NCBI GenBank assembly: GCA_036641395.1
Contig: JAVWEY010000022.1
Span: 1-27,051 of the forward strand
Source: JAVXTH01 sp036641395
GTDB taxonomy: Bacteria; Bacillota_I; Bacilli_A; Erysipelotrichales; Erysipelotrichaceae
DNA: 27,051 nt
Reading direction: 5' to 3'
Position 1 is the stretch's first letter. Each line of letters opens with the position of its first letter. Both the position numbers and the translations under genes were made by a program. Positions 6,773 through 13,988 of the stretch are shown in pieces. The notes beneath the pieces are model-generated. The model had not been told where the DNA came from and did no database searches. It saw only the letters and a program-made list of their open reading frames with translations.

Positions 6773-7510
6773 CTATTTTTTTAAATGTAGTTGACGATAA
6801 ACTTCAAAGGCAACTACAGATGTAGCGGATGCAGCATTTAAGGCATTTTTCATATCTCTTCCATAAGGAATATAAATGTTTTGAGTTGCCGCCTCTTTTA
6901 CTATTTTAGAGAGGCCTCGCATTTCTCCACCAATTGCAATACATACACGATTGCTGAATTTATAATCATAAAGAGAACATGCATCTTTTCGCTCAGCACA
7001 AATTAATGGAACGTTAGAGTTATGTAATGTTTCTAAAATAACCTCCATATCACTAGCGACAATCAAATCTAAATATTCACTGGCTCCAGCACTAGAGCGG
7101 GTTACTACCGATGCTGCACTTGTCCAGTTACGTTGTGGAATGATAACTGCATCAACACCTGCTGCGTATAATGTTCTAAGGATATAACCGAAATTATAGG
7201 GGTCTTCAATCCCTTCGATAAGGGCAAGGTAAAGAGAATCTTTTTTTATGATGTCATCAATCTTTTGAAAACTCCGTTCACCTCCATAGGCGATCATACC
7301 ACCATGGGTTTTACCACTTGCGATGATATCAATTTCTTCACGTTCTTTTTTTATAATTGTTATTTTTTGTTTTCTAGCTTCTCTTAAAATATAATCGGTA
7401 TCACGATCATCTTTTTTGGGATCGACAATGATTTGTGAAAGGGTGCGTCGTTTCGCAAATAAAGCAGCTTTAATTGAAATATTACCTTCAAATAGATATT
7501 CTTCGTTCAT
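6773..7510 (-). CDS. rlmB: RlmB-like TrmH/SpoU-family RNA 2'-O-methyltransferase
   Basis: SAM-dependent methyltransferase of the SPOUT class; RlmB makes Gm2251 in 23S rRNA. It is 245 residues, the usual length. Seen: a short N-terminal substrate-binding domain (1-85), then the three SpoU motifs: EGIEDPYNFGYILRTLYAAG (motif 1, with the RNA-contacting Asn and Arg), CIAIGGEMRGLS (motif 2), and IPYGRDMKNALNAASATSVV (motif 3, usually IPM...SLNVSVA). Motif 3 is unusual, so an activity on another RNA site is possible. The start is ATG at 7510, with GAGGAA four bases upstream. A TATAAT (7540-7535) lies upstream. Confidence 0.85.
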   Translation of the reverse strand: MNEEYLFEGNISIKAALFAKRRTLSQIIVDPKKDDRDTDYILREARKQKITIIKKEREEIDIIASGKTHGGMIAYGGERSFQKIDDIIKKDSLYLALIEGIEDPYNFGYILRTLYAAGVDAVIIPQRNWTSAASVVTRSSAGASEYLDLIVASDMEVILETLHNSNVPLICAERKDACSLYDYKFSNRVCIAIGGEMRGLSKIVKEAATQNIYIPYGRDMKNALNAASATSVVAFEVYRQLHLKK

Positions 7511-7573
7511 AAAATTCCTCTTTTCTCCTTATTAATTATAACTTAATAAGAGCGTAATATAAAGAACTATATT

Positions 7574-7591
7574 ATGTGAACCATTTCACAA
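7574..7591. promoter_or_regulatory. Rex-type redox operator upstream of the hydrogenase operon
   Basis: The 18-mer reads ATGTGAACCATTTCACAA, matching the Rex operator TTGTGAANNNNTTCACAA at 13 of 14 fixed positions. It lies between the divergent rlmB and hydrogenase promoters. Rex represses NADH-reoxidising genes until NADH rises. The match is seen; binding is inferred. Confidence 0.7.
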
Positions 7592-7620
7592 TTAAGCAAT
7601 TCAATAAAATATTTTATAAT
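7592..7620 (+). promoter_or_regulatory. Candidate hydrogenase-operon promoter next to the Rex site
   Basis: -10 TATAAT (7615-7620) and a weak -35 TTAAGC (7592-7597) at 17 bp, abutting the Rex-like site, so Rex could block polymerase. It would give a leader of about 120 nt. A second candidate is the extended -10 TGATATAGT (7686-7694) with -35 TTTCAA (7666-7671), next to an imperfect palindrome at 7654-7673. Confidence 0.45.
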
Positions 7621-7747
7621 TAAAAGTAGGTTGACTTTGTGATATTATTAATTAATTGGAAACCCTTTCAATTGACTTAGGGTCATGATATAGTTTATTT
7701 GTGAAAATTGTGTTTGACACATTTTAAATGACGAAAGAGGTGAAACA

Positions 7748-8242
7748 ATGGAAAAACTAAATGGTGAATCTTTAAAGAAAATTGATCTTATTGTGGAGAC
7801 ACATAAGAATCGACTTGGACCAGTGAAGTTAATGCTTCATGATGTACAAAAGCAACTTGGTTATATTCCTTTTGAGGCAATGGTTAAAATCAGTGAAGGA
7901 ACGAATGTTCCAGTTGCGAAGATTTATGGAGTTGTTACTTTTTATTCTCAATTTTGTACACAACCTAAAGGAAAACATATCGTTAATGTTTGTATGGGAA
8001 CAGCATGTTATGTTAAGGGTGCTCAAAGTTTATTAGAAAAAGTTGGTGAATTAATTGGTTCTAAGGTAAATGGTACAAGTGATGATAATGTCTTCTCACT
8101 TGATGCAACACGCTGTGTTGGAGCATGTGGTCTTGCACCAGTCGTTGTTATTGATGGACAGGTATTTGGTAATGCCAATGCTAATAAAGCAGTTGAGGAC
8201 CATCTTAAAATGATTATCGCAAGTGAGCGTAATGCAATATGA
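7748..8242 (+). CDS. NuoE/HydC-like [2Fe-2S] subunit of NAD(H)-dependent [FeFe] hydrogenase
   Basis: Small electron-transfer subunit of a HydABC/Hnd-type soluble hydrogenase. It is 164 residues: an N-terminal helical region (IPFEAMVKISEGTNVPVAKIYGVVTFY), then a thioredoxin-like domain with [2Fe-2S] ligands Cys82, Cys87, Cys123 and Cys127 (CMGTAC and CVGAC). The start is ATG at 7748, seven bases after AGAGG. First gene of the operon; its stop overlaps the next start by four bases (ATGA). In related enzymes it lies next to the NuoF-like flavin subunit, encoded here six genes later, so the structural genes are split by the accessory cassette. Confidence 0.93.
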   Translation: MEKLNGESLKKIDLIVETHKNRLGPVKLMLHDVQKQLGYIPFEAMVKISEGTNVPVAKIYGVVTFYSQFCTQPKGKHIVNVCMGTACYVKGAQSLLEKVGELIGSKVNGTSDDNVFSLDATRCVGACGLAPVVVIDGQVFGNANANKAVEDHLKMIIASERNAI

Positions 8243-8610
8243 AACTATCAAAATTAGTTGATCTAATTCATGGGGAAAAAGTTTATATTAGTGAAGAAAC
8301 AATGTTAGATAAAGAATTTAAATATGGATTTGCTTCTGATTTAATGAGTGATGTCTTATCAATGATAGGAAGCGATAGTGATATAACGGTATTGTTAACC
8401 GGACTTGCGAATATGCAATCACTAAGAACGGCAGAAATGTTAGATATTAATACAGTTATTTTAGTTAGAGGGAAATCATTAGGTGAGGAACCTTTAAACT
8501 TAGCTAAAACTTCTGGTATTAATGTAATTACTAGCGGTTTATCAATGTTTGAAACTTGTGGTGTTTTGTACCAAGCAGGACTTTATCCGATTGAAAAGAG
8601 TTCTCAATAA
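8239..8610 (+). CDS. DRTGG-domain protein (first copy)
   Basis: A 123-residue protein with the compact alpha/beta fold of DRTGG domains, which elsewhere occur in regulatory parts of phosphotransacetylase-like and CBS-domain proteins. Seen: VDLIHGEKVYIS at the N-terminus, VLLTGLANMQSLRTAEML in the middle, and GINVITSGLSMFETCGVLYQAG at the end. It has no catalytic motifs, so a ligand-binding or protein-contact role is likely. It overlaps hydC by four bases and the next gene by one base. A paralogue lies at 10225-10569. The exact role in the hydrogenase system is unknown. Confidence 0.8.
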   Translation: MKLSKLVDLIHGEKVYISEETMLDKEFKYGFASDLMSDVLSMIGSDSDITVLLTGLANMQSLRTAEMLDINTVILVRGKSLGEEPLNLAKTSGINVITSGLSMFETCGVLYQAGLYPIEKSSQ

Positions 8611-9020
8611 TGAAATATACGTATTCAATTGAACGTGATAATTATGGAGAAGCAGGAAAAGCATCTTCTAATATTAAAAAAACATTGAAACTGTTAGGAA
8701 TTGATGTCGCAATTCTTAGAAGAATTGCAGTTGCTAGTTATGAAGCAGAAATTAATATGATTATTCATTCCTACGGAGGTAATATAACCATGGAAATCAA
8801 CGATGAAGGGGTTGTGGAATTATCATTTATTGATTGTGGTCCTGGAATTAAGGATGTTGAAAAAGCAATGCAACCAGGATTTTCAACTGCGAGCGAAAAA
8901 GCCCGTGAATTTGGTTTTGGTGCTGGTATGGGACTTGTTAATATAAAACGTGTTAGTGACCAGTTTCAACTAACTACTTCACCTCAAGGAACACAATTAA
9001 GGATTGCTTTTAATTTATGA
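8610..9020 (+). CDS. RsbW-like GHKL ATPase / anti-sigma-factor-type protein
   Basis: A 136-residue single-domain histidine-kinase-like ATPase. Seen: the N-box helix VASYEAEINMIIHSYGG (Glu and Asn, residues 43-59), the G1 box DCGPGIKD (75-82) and the glycine-rich G2 box GFGAGMGLVNIKRVSD. This is the complete ATP site of RsbW/SpoIIAB-type serine kinases, with no histidine-phosphotransfer domain. It overlaps the neighbouring genes by one and four bases, so translation is coupled. In the hydrogenase context it may phosphorylate or bind another cassette protein such as the DRTGG partner; that is inference. Confidence 0.85.
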   Translation: MKYTYSIERDNYGEAGKASSNIKKTLKLLGIDVAILRRIAVASYEAEINMIIHSYGGNITMEINDEGVVELSFIDCGPGIKDVEKAMQPGFSTASEKAREFGFGAGMGLVNIKRVSDQFQLTTSPQGTQLRIAFNL

Positions 9021-10228
9021 AGGCAACGATGATTGATTACACTTTATCTAAGTGTCAGAAATGTTTAACTTGTTTAAAATCATGCCCAACGCAAGCAATT
9101 TCGTTGGTGAATGATCGAGTAGAAATTAATAATGATCGCTGCATTGCTTGTAGTAAGTGCATTGGGGCATGTACCAGTGCTGGTTTAAAGAATAAAAGTA
9201 GTGATTTAAAGTATCTAAAAGATTTTGATTATAATGTTTTATTACTTCCTACCGCTATTTATTCAGATTGTGCCCACGAACAAGAAGCCGCTAATTTACT
9301 TGAAATACTTCAAGGATTTGGATTTGATGAAGTAATTGATATATCGGATATCAGTGGTGCAATGTATCAAGAAAGTATTAAATATGTTGATAAGTACAAT
9401 GATAAATGTCGGATAACTAGTTTTTGTCCAGTTATTAATCGTTTAATTGAAGTGAAATATCCGATGTTAATCGATATGTTGCTACCATTCGAGTATCCTC
9501 TTGAAGTTGCAGCTAAAAGAGTTAGAAAACGTTTGTCTGCTCGAAATCAAAAGATTGGCATATTCTCACTATGTGAATGTGTTGGTAACTTAACCTTAGC
9601 GAAACATCCTTATGATAATAAGGATAGTAACATTGATCATGCTTTATCAATTGCGGAATTATTTCCTAAAATCTTTTCTAAGATGAGAGAAGCATATCAA
9701 GACGATACACAAAAATCGGTTTCGATTTGTCGTGAAGGTTTATGTTCTATCATATCCGATTATTATAAAGAAAAACAAGGTAAAGAGGACTTATTAGCTA
9801 TTACTGGTTTTGATAAAGTAGAGCGAGTTTTAGAACTTGCGGAATTTGATAACTTGCATAGCATTCGTTTACTTTCCTTATATGCATGTGCCAGTGGTTG
9901 TATTGGTGGACATTTCTTATGGGGAAATCCCTTTGTTGGCCGTATTCATATGGAACGTTTTCTTAAGTTAGCGGATAAGCCTTGTGCTGATTTGAGTTTT
10001 GAGGAAATTTATAAGGAACATAGTGAACTTTTAAGTGAAACAAAAATTTCAATGAAAGAAAAACTACAATACTTCAAAAAAGTAAATCAAGTACTAGAAG
10101 ATTTACCAGGATATGATTGTGGTGCTTGTGGTCTTGCCAGTTGTCGGATGATGAGTGAAGAGATTATTCAAGGACGCAGAACCATTAAAGATTGTGCCGT
10201 ATTAAAAGGTGAGGTGAAGAATAAGTGA
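9017..10228 (+). CDS. Hydrogenase-like iron-sulfur protein with a degenerate H-cluster site
   Basis: A 403-residue protein related to the [FeFe]-hydrogenase large domain. An N-terminal two-[4Fe-4S] ferredoxin (Cys13/16/19/23 and 42/45/48/52) is followed by a hydrogenase-like domain and a C-terminal FeS domain (Cys368, 371, 376, 393). The three H-cluster motifs are altered: TSFCP (134-138) for TSCCP, LCECV (185-189) for MPCxxK, and CASGC (291-295) for CxGGC. Four Cys (137, 188, 291, 295) still match the [4Fe-4S] ligands, but the proton-relay Cys is Phe and the MP-C-K surroundings are lost. So it probably carries Fe-S clusters without the diiron site and acts as a redox sensor or relay. It overlaps both neighbours by four bases. 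Confidence 0.85.
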   Translation: MKATMIDYTLSKCQKCLTCLKSCPTQAISLVNDRVEINNDRCIACSKCIGACTSAGLKNKSSDLKYLKDFDYNVLLLPTAIYSDCAHEQEAANLLEILQGFGFDEVIDISDISGAMYQESIKYVDKYNDKCRITSFCPVINRLIEVKYPMLIDMLLPFEYPLEVAAKRVRKRLSARNQKIGIFSLCECVGNLTLAKHPYDNKDSNIDHALSIAELFPKIFSKMREAYQDDTQKSVSICREGLCSIISDYYKEKQGKEDLLAITGFDKVERVLELAEFDNLHSIRLLSLYACASGCIGGHFLWGNPFVGRIHMERFLKLADKPCADLSFEEIYKEHSELLSETKISMKEKLQYFKKVNQVLEDLPGYDCGACGLASCRMMSEEIIQGRRTIKDCAVLKGEVKNK

Positions 10229-10569
10229 AATTAGCTAAGTGTCAAGAGGTGTTACAAGCGAAAGTTGTTGCTGGTAATCATCTTTTAGATAAAGAAGCAT
10301 CTTCCGTATTTGTTGGAGATTTGTTGAGCTGGGTCATGGGACATGGTCAAGAAAATGAAATATGGATCAGTGTACAAGCACACTTAAATGTTTTAGCTGT
10401 TGCTTCTTTAAAAGAATTTGCAGCGGTTATTATTGCCCAAGGTGCGGAAATTCCACAAGAAACGATTGATAAAGCAAAAGAAGAGGGTATTGTATTATTT
10501 CAAAGTGATTTAAGTGCATATCATATTGCTTGTAAGCTTTATGAAGCGGGAATCGATCATGCGCTATGA
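10225..10569 (+). CDS. DRTGG-domain protein (second copy)
   Basis: A 114-residue paralogue of the DRTGG protein at 8239-8610. The shared layout includes VGDLLSWVMGHGQENEIWIS in the first half and EGIVLFQSDLSAYHIACKLYEAGI at the end, aligning with the GINVITSGLSMFETCGVLYQAG of the first copy. There are no catalytic residues. The start is GTG at 10225, eight bases after GAGGTG, overlapping the previous stop (GTGA). It overlaps the PHP gene by 11 bases. Two copies bracketing the Fe-S protein suggest a heteromeric sensor unit; that is inference. Confidence 0.78.
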   Translation: MKLAKCQEVLQAKVVAGNHLLDKEASSVFVGDLLSWVMGHGQENEIWISVQAHLNVLAVASLKEFAAVIIAQGAEIPQETIDKAKEEGIVLFQSDLSAYHIACKLYEAGIDHAL

Positions 10570-11254
10570 TCTTCATATTCATTCTGCGCTTTCTCCCTGT
10601 GCTGATAATGATATGACAGTGAATAATATTGTCAATATGGCAATCTTAAATAACTTAGACTTAATTGCGATTAGTGATCATAATTCTTTAGCTCAACAAA
10701 CAAGTTTTGCGAGTGTGGCTAAGGGTAAGATTAAAATATTATATGGAGTTGAACTTCAAACAAAAGAAGAAGTTCATGTCTTAGCGTATTTTTATGAAAT
10801 AAGTCAAGTTGAAAAGATGCAGGGATATATTGATGAGCATTTGATTAAACAAGAAAATGATGTAGATTATTTTGGTCATCAGTATATATTGAATGAAAAA
10901 GATGAAATTATCAAAGAAGAAAAGATATTATTAATATCTTCTTTGGATGAAAGTATTGAAACAATTTCACATTTTGTGCACGAACTTGGTGGTTATTTTG
11001 TATTAGCTCATGCATTAGGTCGTAGTAATAGTGTGATTACTCAGTTAGGTTTTATTCCTTTTAATTTATGTTATGATGCGATTGAAGTTAAAAATGAAGA
11101 GCAACATCTTGAAATAATGAAGAGTCATCCATGGATTAAAAGTAGAATGAAGTTTTTATATAATAGTGATGCACATCGCCTAGGTGATATCGGCTCTTGT
11201 AGTAGAGAAAGCCAAGAAAGTGAATTAGGGAACTTTTTAAGGAAAGCAATATGA
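10559..11254 (+). CDS. PHP-domain metal-dependent phosphoesterase-like protein
   Basis: A 231-residue PHP-fold protein. Seen: the first metal motif DLHIHSALSPCADND (His6, His8), ISDHNS near residue 40, VLAHALGR in the middle, and NSDAHRLGDIG near the C-terminus: the four PHP motifs with their metal-binding His and Asp. The real start is ATG at 10559, which gives MRYDLHIHS; the frame stays open upstream to 10514, but that part is inside the DRTGG gene. Family members hydrolyse phosphoesters such as nucleoside 3',5'-bisphosphates or histidinol phosphate; the substrate here is unknown. In the cassette it may make or remove a signal, or reverse a phosphorylation by the ATPases. Confidence 0.87.
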   Translation: MRYDLHIHSALSPCADNDMTVNNIVNMAILNNLDLIAISDHNSLAQQTSFASVAKGKIKILYGVELQTKEEVHVLAYFYEISQVEKMQGYIDEHLIKQENDVDYFGHQYILNEKDEIIKEEKILLISSLDESIETISHFVHELGGYFVLAHALGRSNSVITQLGFIPFNLCYDAIEVKNEEQHLEIMKSHPWIKSRMKFLYNSDAHRLGDIGSCSRESQESELGNFLRKAI

Positions 11255-11799
11255 TGGATTTAGCGATGCATATTCTTGATCTAGTTTATAATTCAATTCG
11301 TGCTCATGCCCATTTAATTAAAGTAATTATTTTAGATAGTGAAGAAAAAGATGAAATTAAGATACAAATAATTGATGATGGGGATGGCATGAGTGAGCAG
11401 ATGTTAGAACAAGTTCAAAATCCTTTTATGACAAGTCGTACAACTCGAAAAGTTGGATTAGGAGTTGCGTTAATTTCGCAATTAGCACAAAACTGCGAAG
11501 GTAGTTTTACCATTACATCAGCATTAAACAAAGGAACATCGTTAGTTATTACCTTAAAAAGAAGTCATATTGATGTACCACCTTGGGGTGATTTAGGAGA
11601 GAGTTTCGCAACCATAATTCAAGGTGATGTTGAACATGAAGTATATTTTCTCTATCAAAATGATCAAGGTGAATTTGAATTAGATACAAAAGAAATTAAG
11701 AAACTAGTAAATCCAGTTCCCATCAATGATGCTTCAATTATCGTGTGGATTAAGGAATATGTAAATGAAGGGTTATTCGCCCTAAGGAGGAAAGTATGA
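11251..11799 (+). CDS. GHKL-type ATP-binding protein
   Basis: A 182-residue histidine-kinase-like ATPase. Seen: the N-box MHILDLVYNSIRAHAHLI (Asp and Asn, residues 6-23), the G1 box DDGDGMSEQ and G2 region TRKVGLGVALISQLAQ, then a C-terminal extension (about 110-182) with no family I recognise. It differs from the RsbW-like protein at 8610, so the cassette has two distinct ATPases. The start is ATG at 11251, overlapping the PHP stop by four bases, with AAGGAA upstream. Its stop overlaps the next start by four bases. Confidence 0.83.
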   Translation: MMDLAMHILDLVYNSIRAHAHLIKVIILDSEEKDEIKIQIIDDGDGMSEQMLEQVQNPFMTSRTTRKVGLGVALISQLAQNCEGSFTITSALNKGTSLVITLKRSHIDVPPWGDLGESFATIIQGDVEHEVYFLYQNDQGEFELDTKEIKKLVNPVPINDASIIVWIKEYVNEGLFALRRKV

Positions 11800-12167
11800 A
11801 ATCATTAGAAGACCTAAAGAAAATTCGTGATGCAGCCGCAAAACGCGTTGATATGCGTGATAGTGGTGAATATGAGTATCGGATTGTTGTTGGTATGGCA
11901 ACATGTGGAATAGCCGCAGGAGCACGTCCCGTATTAAATACATTAGTGGAACAACAACAGGCTCATAGTGAAAAGCATATCATGGTAAGTCAGACTGGTT
12001 GTATTGGCATGTGCTCACTTGAACCAATTGTTGAAGTGTTTGATAAAGCTGGTAATAAAACTACTTATATTAAAATGAATCGTGATAAAGCAATTGAAAT
12101 GTTCGCAAGTCATATAATTAATGGAACTATTAAAGAAGAATATATTTATAAAAATCAGGAAAGATAG
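11796..12167 (+). CDS. HndB-like thioredoxin-fold [2Fe-2S] ferredoxin
   Basis: A 123-residue electron-transfer subunit resembling HndB of NADP-reducing hydrogenases. Seen: GMATCGIAAGARPV with Cys37 and QTGCIGMCSLEP with Cys69 and Cys73. Only three Cys are at the expected sites, and the second position of the first pair is Ala, as I recall for HndB proteins. A strong AAGGAGG lies inside the end of the preceding gene. The NuoF-like gene follows after 13 bases. Confidence 0.85.
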   Translation: MKSLEDLKKIRDAAAKRVDMRDSGEYEYRIVVGMATCGIAAGARPVLNTLVEQQQAHSEKHIMVSQTGCIGMCSLEPIVEVFDKAGNKTTYIKMNRDKAIEMFASHIINGTIKEEYIYKNQER

Positions 12168-12180
12168 GAGGAAATAAGGC

Positions 12181-13977
12181 ATGGAAAGAATTAATATATT
12201 AGTATGTGCGGGAACTGGTTGTACTTCCTCAAACTCACTTGATATTTATGACAAATTAATTCAAGTTTTAAAAGAACGCAAGTTAGATAAGGAAGTTAAA
12301 GTAATTAAAACCGGTTGTTTTGGCTTATGCCAAAAAGGTCCGATTGTGGCAATTCATCCGGATCGTATTTTCTATTGTAAAGTAAAATTAAGTGATGTTG
12401 AAGAGATTATCGAAGAACATATTTATAAAGGACGTCCAGTAAAACGTTTAATTATGAGTGATATCGATGATGAGAGTATTGATAAGATTTTTGATATTGA
12501 TGAGATACGCTTTTATGCGAAACAAAAACGAATTGCTTTACGTAACTGCGGTGTTATTAATCCTGAAGATATTGAAGAATATATTGCACGTGATGGTTAT
12601 TTTGCTTTAGGTAAAGCCTTAGGTGAAATGAAACCACAGGAAGTAATTGATTGTATTCTAGAATCTGGATTAAGGGGACGAGGCGGAGCAGGATTTCCGA
12701 CTGGTCGTAAATGGCAATTTGCCGCAAATCAGGTAAGTGATGCGAAATATGTTATTTGTAATGCAGATGAAGGAGATCCAGGAGCATTTATGGACCGCTC
12801 AATTTTAGAAGGGGATCCACATGCTGTTTTAGAAGCAATGGCAATTGCTGGTTATGCAATTGGGTCAAATCATGGTTATATTTATATTCGTGCAGAATAT
12901 CCAATTGCCGTTGAGCGACTTCAAACAGCAATTAAACAGGCTGAGGAATTCGGTTTGTTAGGTCATAATATATTTGATTCCGGCTTCAACTTTAATATAG
13001 AAATTCGTCTTGGAGCAGGTGCCTTTGTATGTGGTGAAGAAACGGCTTTAATTCAATCCATTGAAGGAAAACGAGGAATGCCAGTTTCTAAGCCTCCGTT
13101 TCCAGCAGTAAAAGGTGTTTGGGGTAAACCAACGATTATTAATAACGTCGAAACACTTGCCAATGTTGCGCAGATTATAAGAAATGGCGCTGCTTGGTTT
13201 AAAACAATTGGAACACCACTTTCATCTGGTACTAAGGTATTTGCCTTAGGTGGAAAGATTACTAATACAGGGCTTGTGGAAATTCCAATGGGAACAACAC
13301 TACGCGAAGTAATTTATGAAATTGGTGGAGGTTGTCCAAATAATAAAAACTTTAAAGCAGTCCAAACGGGAGGACCAAGTGGAGGCTGTCTTACTGAAAA
13401 AGATCTCGATACTCCAATTGATTTTGATAACTTAGTTAAAATGGGATCAATGATGGGTAGTGGCGGTATGATTGTTTTAGATGAAGATAACTGTATGGTC
13501 GATGTTGCTCGTTTCTATTTAGACTTTATTGTCGATGAATCTTGTGGTAAATGTTCTCCATGTCGGATTGGAACAAAACGATTATTGGAATTATTAACTG
13601 ATATTTGTGAAGGACGAGGAACTCTTGAAACCCTTGATCAATTAGAAGCTCTATCGCTTACGATTAAAGATACTGCATTGTGTGGACTTGGTCAATCAGC
13701 ACCAAACCCAGTTTTATCAACATTAAAGAAATTCCGTGAAGAATATATTGCCCATGTTGTGGATAAGAAATGTCCATCTCATGTATGTAAGAAACTATTA
13801 TCTTATGAAATCGATCCAAGTTTATGTCGCAAATGTTCCTTATGTGCGAAGGGCTGTCCAGTCGATGCGATTCATGGAGTTCCTGGAAAAGAAGCTTATA
13901 AGATTGATAGCGATAAATGTATTAAATGTGGTGCATGTATCAGTGCTTGTCACTTTGATGCAGTGAAACTTTTATAG
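12181..13977 (+). CDS. NuoF/HydB-like NAD(H)-binding flavoprotein subunit of [FeFe] hydrogenase
   Basis: The NADH/FMN subunit of the complex, 598 residues. Domains in order: a thioredoxin-like [2Fe-2S] domain (Cys9, 14, 46, 50); a NuoF core with GRGGAGFPTGRKW (166-178, NADH) and CNADEGDPGAF (193-203, FMN); an SLBB region; a [4Fe-4S] site of Cys455, 458, 461 and 501; and a C-terminal two-[4Fe-4S] ferredoxin (Cys549/552/555/559 and 580/583/586/590). This matches HydB/HndC. It takes hydride from NADH and passes electrons to HydA. The start is ATG at 12181, with AGGAGG nine bases upstream. The hydA gene follows after 11 bases. Confidence 0.95.
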   Translation: MERINILVCAGTGCTSSNSLDIYDKLIQVLKERKLDKEVKVIKTGCFGLCQKGPIVAIHPDRIFYCKVKLSDVEEIIEEHIYKGRPVKRLIMSDIDDESIDKIFDIDEIRFYAKQKRIALRNCGVINPEDIEEYIARDGYFALGKALGEMKPQEVIDCILESGLRGRGGAGFPTGRKWQFAANQVSDAKYVICNADEGDPGAFMDRSILEGDPHAVLEAMAIAGYAIGSNHGYIYIRAEYPIAVERLQTAIKQAEEFGLLGHNIFDSGFNFNIEIRLGAGAFVCGEETALIQSIEGKRGMPVSKPPFPAVKGVWGKPTIINNVETLANVAQIIRNGAAWFKTIGTPLSSGTKVFALGGKITNTGLVEIPMGTTLREVIYEIGGGCPNNKNFKAVQTGGPSGGCLTEKDLDTPIDFDNLVKMGSMMGSGGMIVLDEDNCMVDVARFYLDFIVDESCGKCSPCRIGTKRLLELLTDICEGRGTLETLDQLEALSLTIKDTALCGLGQSAPNPVLSTLKKFREEYIAHVVDKKCPSHVCKKLLSYEIDPSLCRKCSLCAKGCPVDAIHGVPGKEAYKIDSDKCIKCGACISACHFDAVKLL

Positions 13978-13988
13978 GAGGAAGGCAT

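Noticed and set aside
7700..7726. A second Rex-like site (TTTGTGAAAATTG... TTGTGTTTGACACA)
   Set aside because: The half sites do not have the 8-base spacing of Rex operators.
13736..13966. 76-codon plus-strand frame inside the NuoF-like gene
   Set aside because: Out-of-frame shadow of the Cys-rich ferredoxin part, which is fully explained by the main frame.
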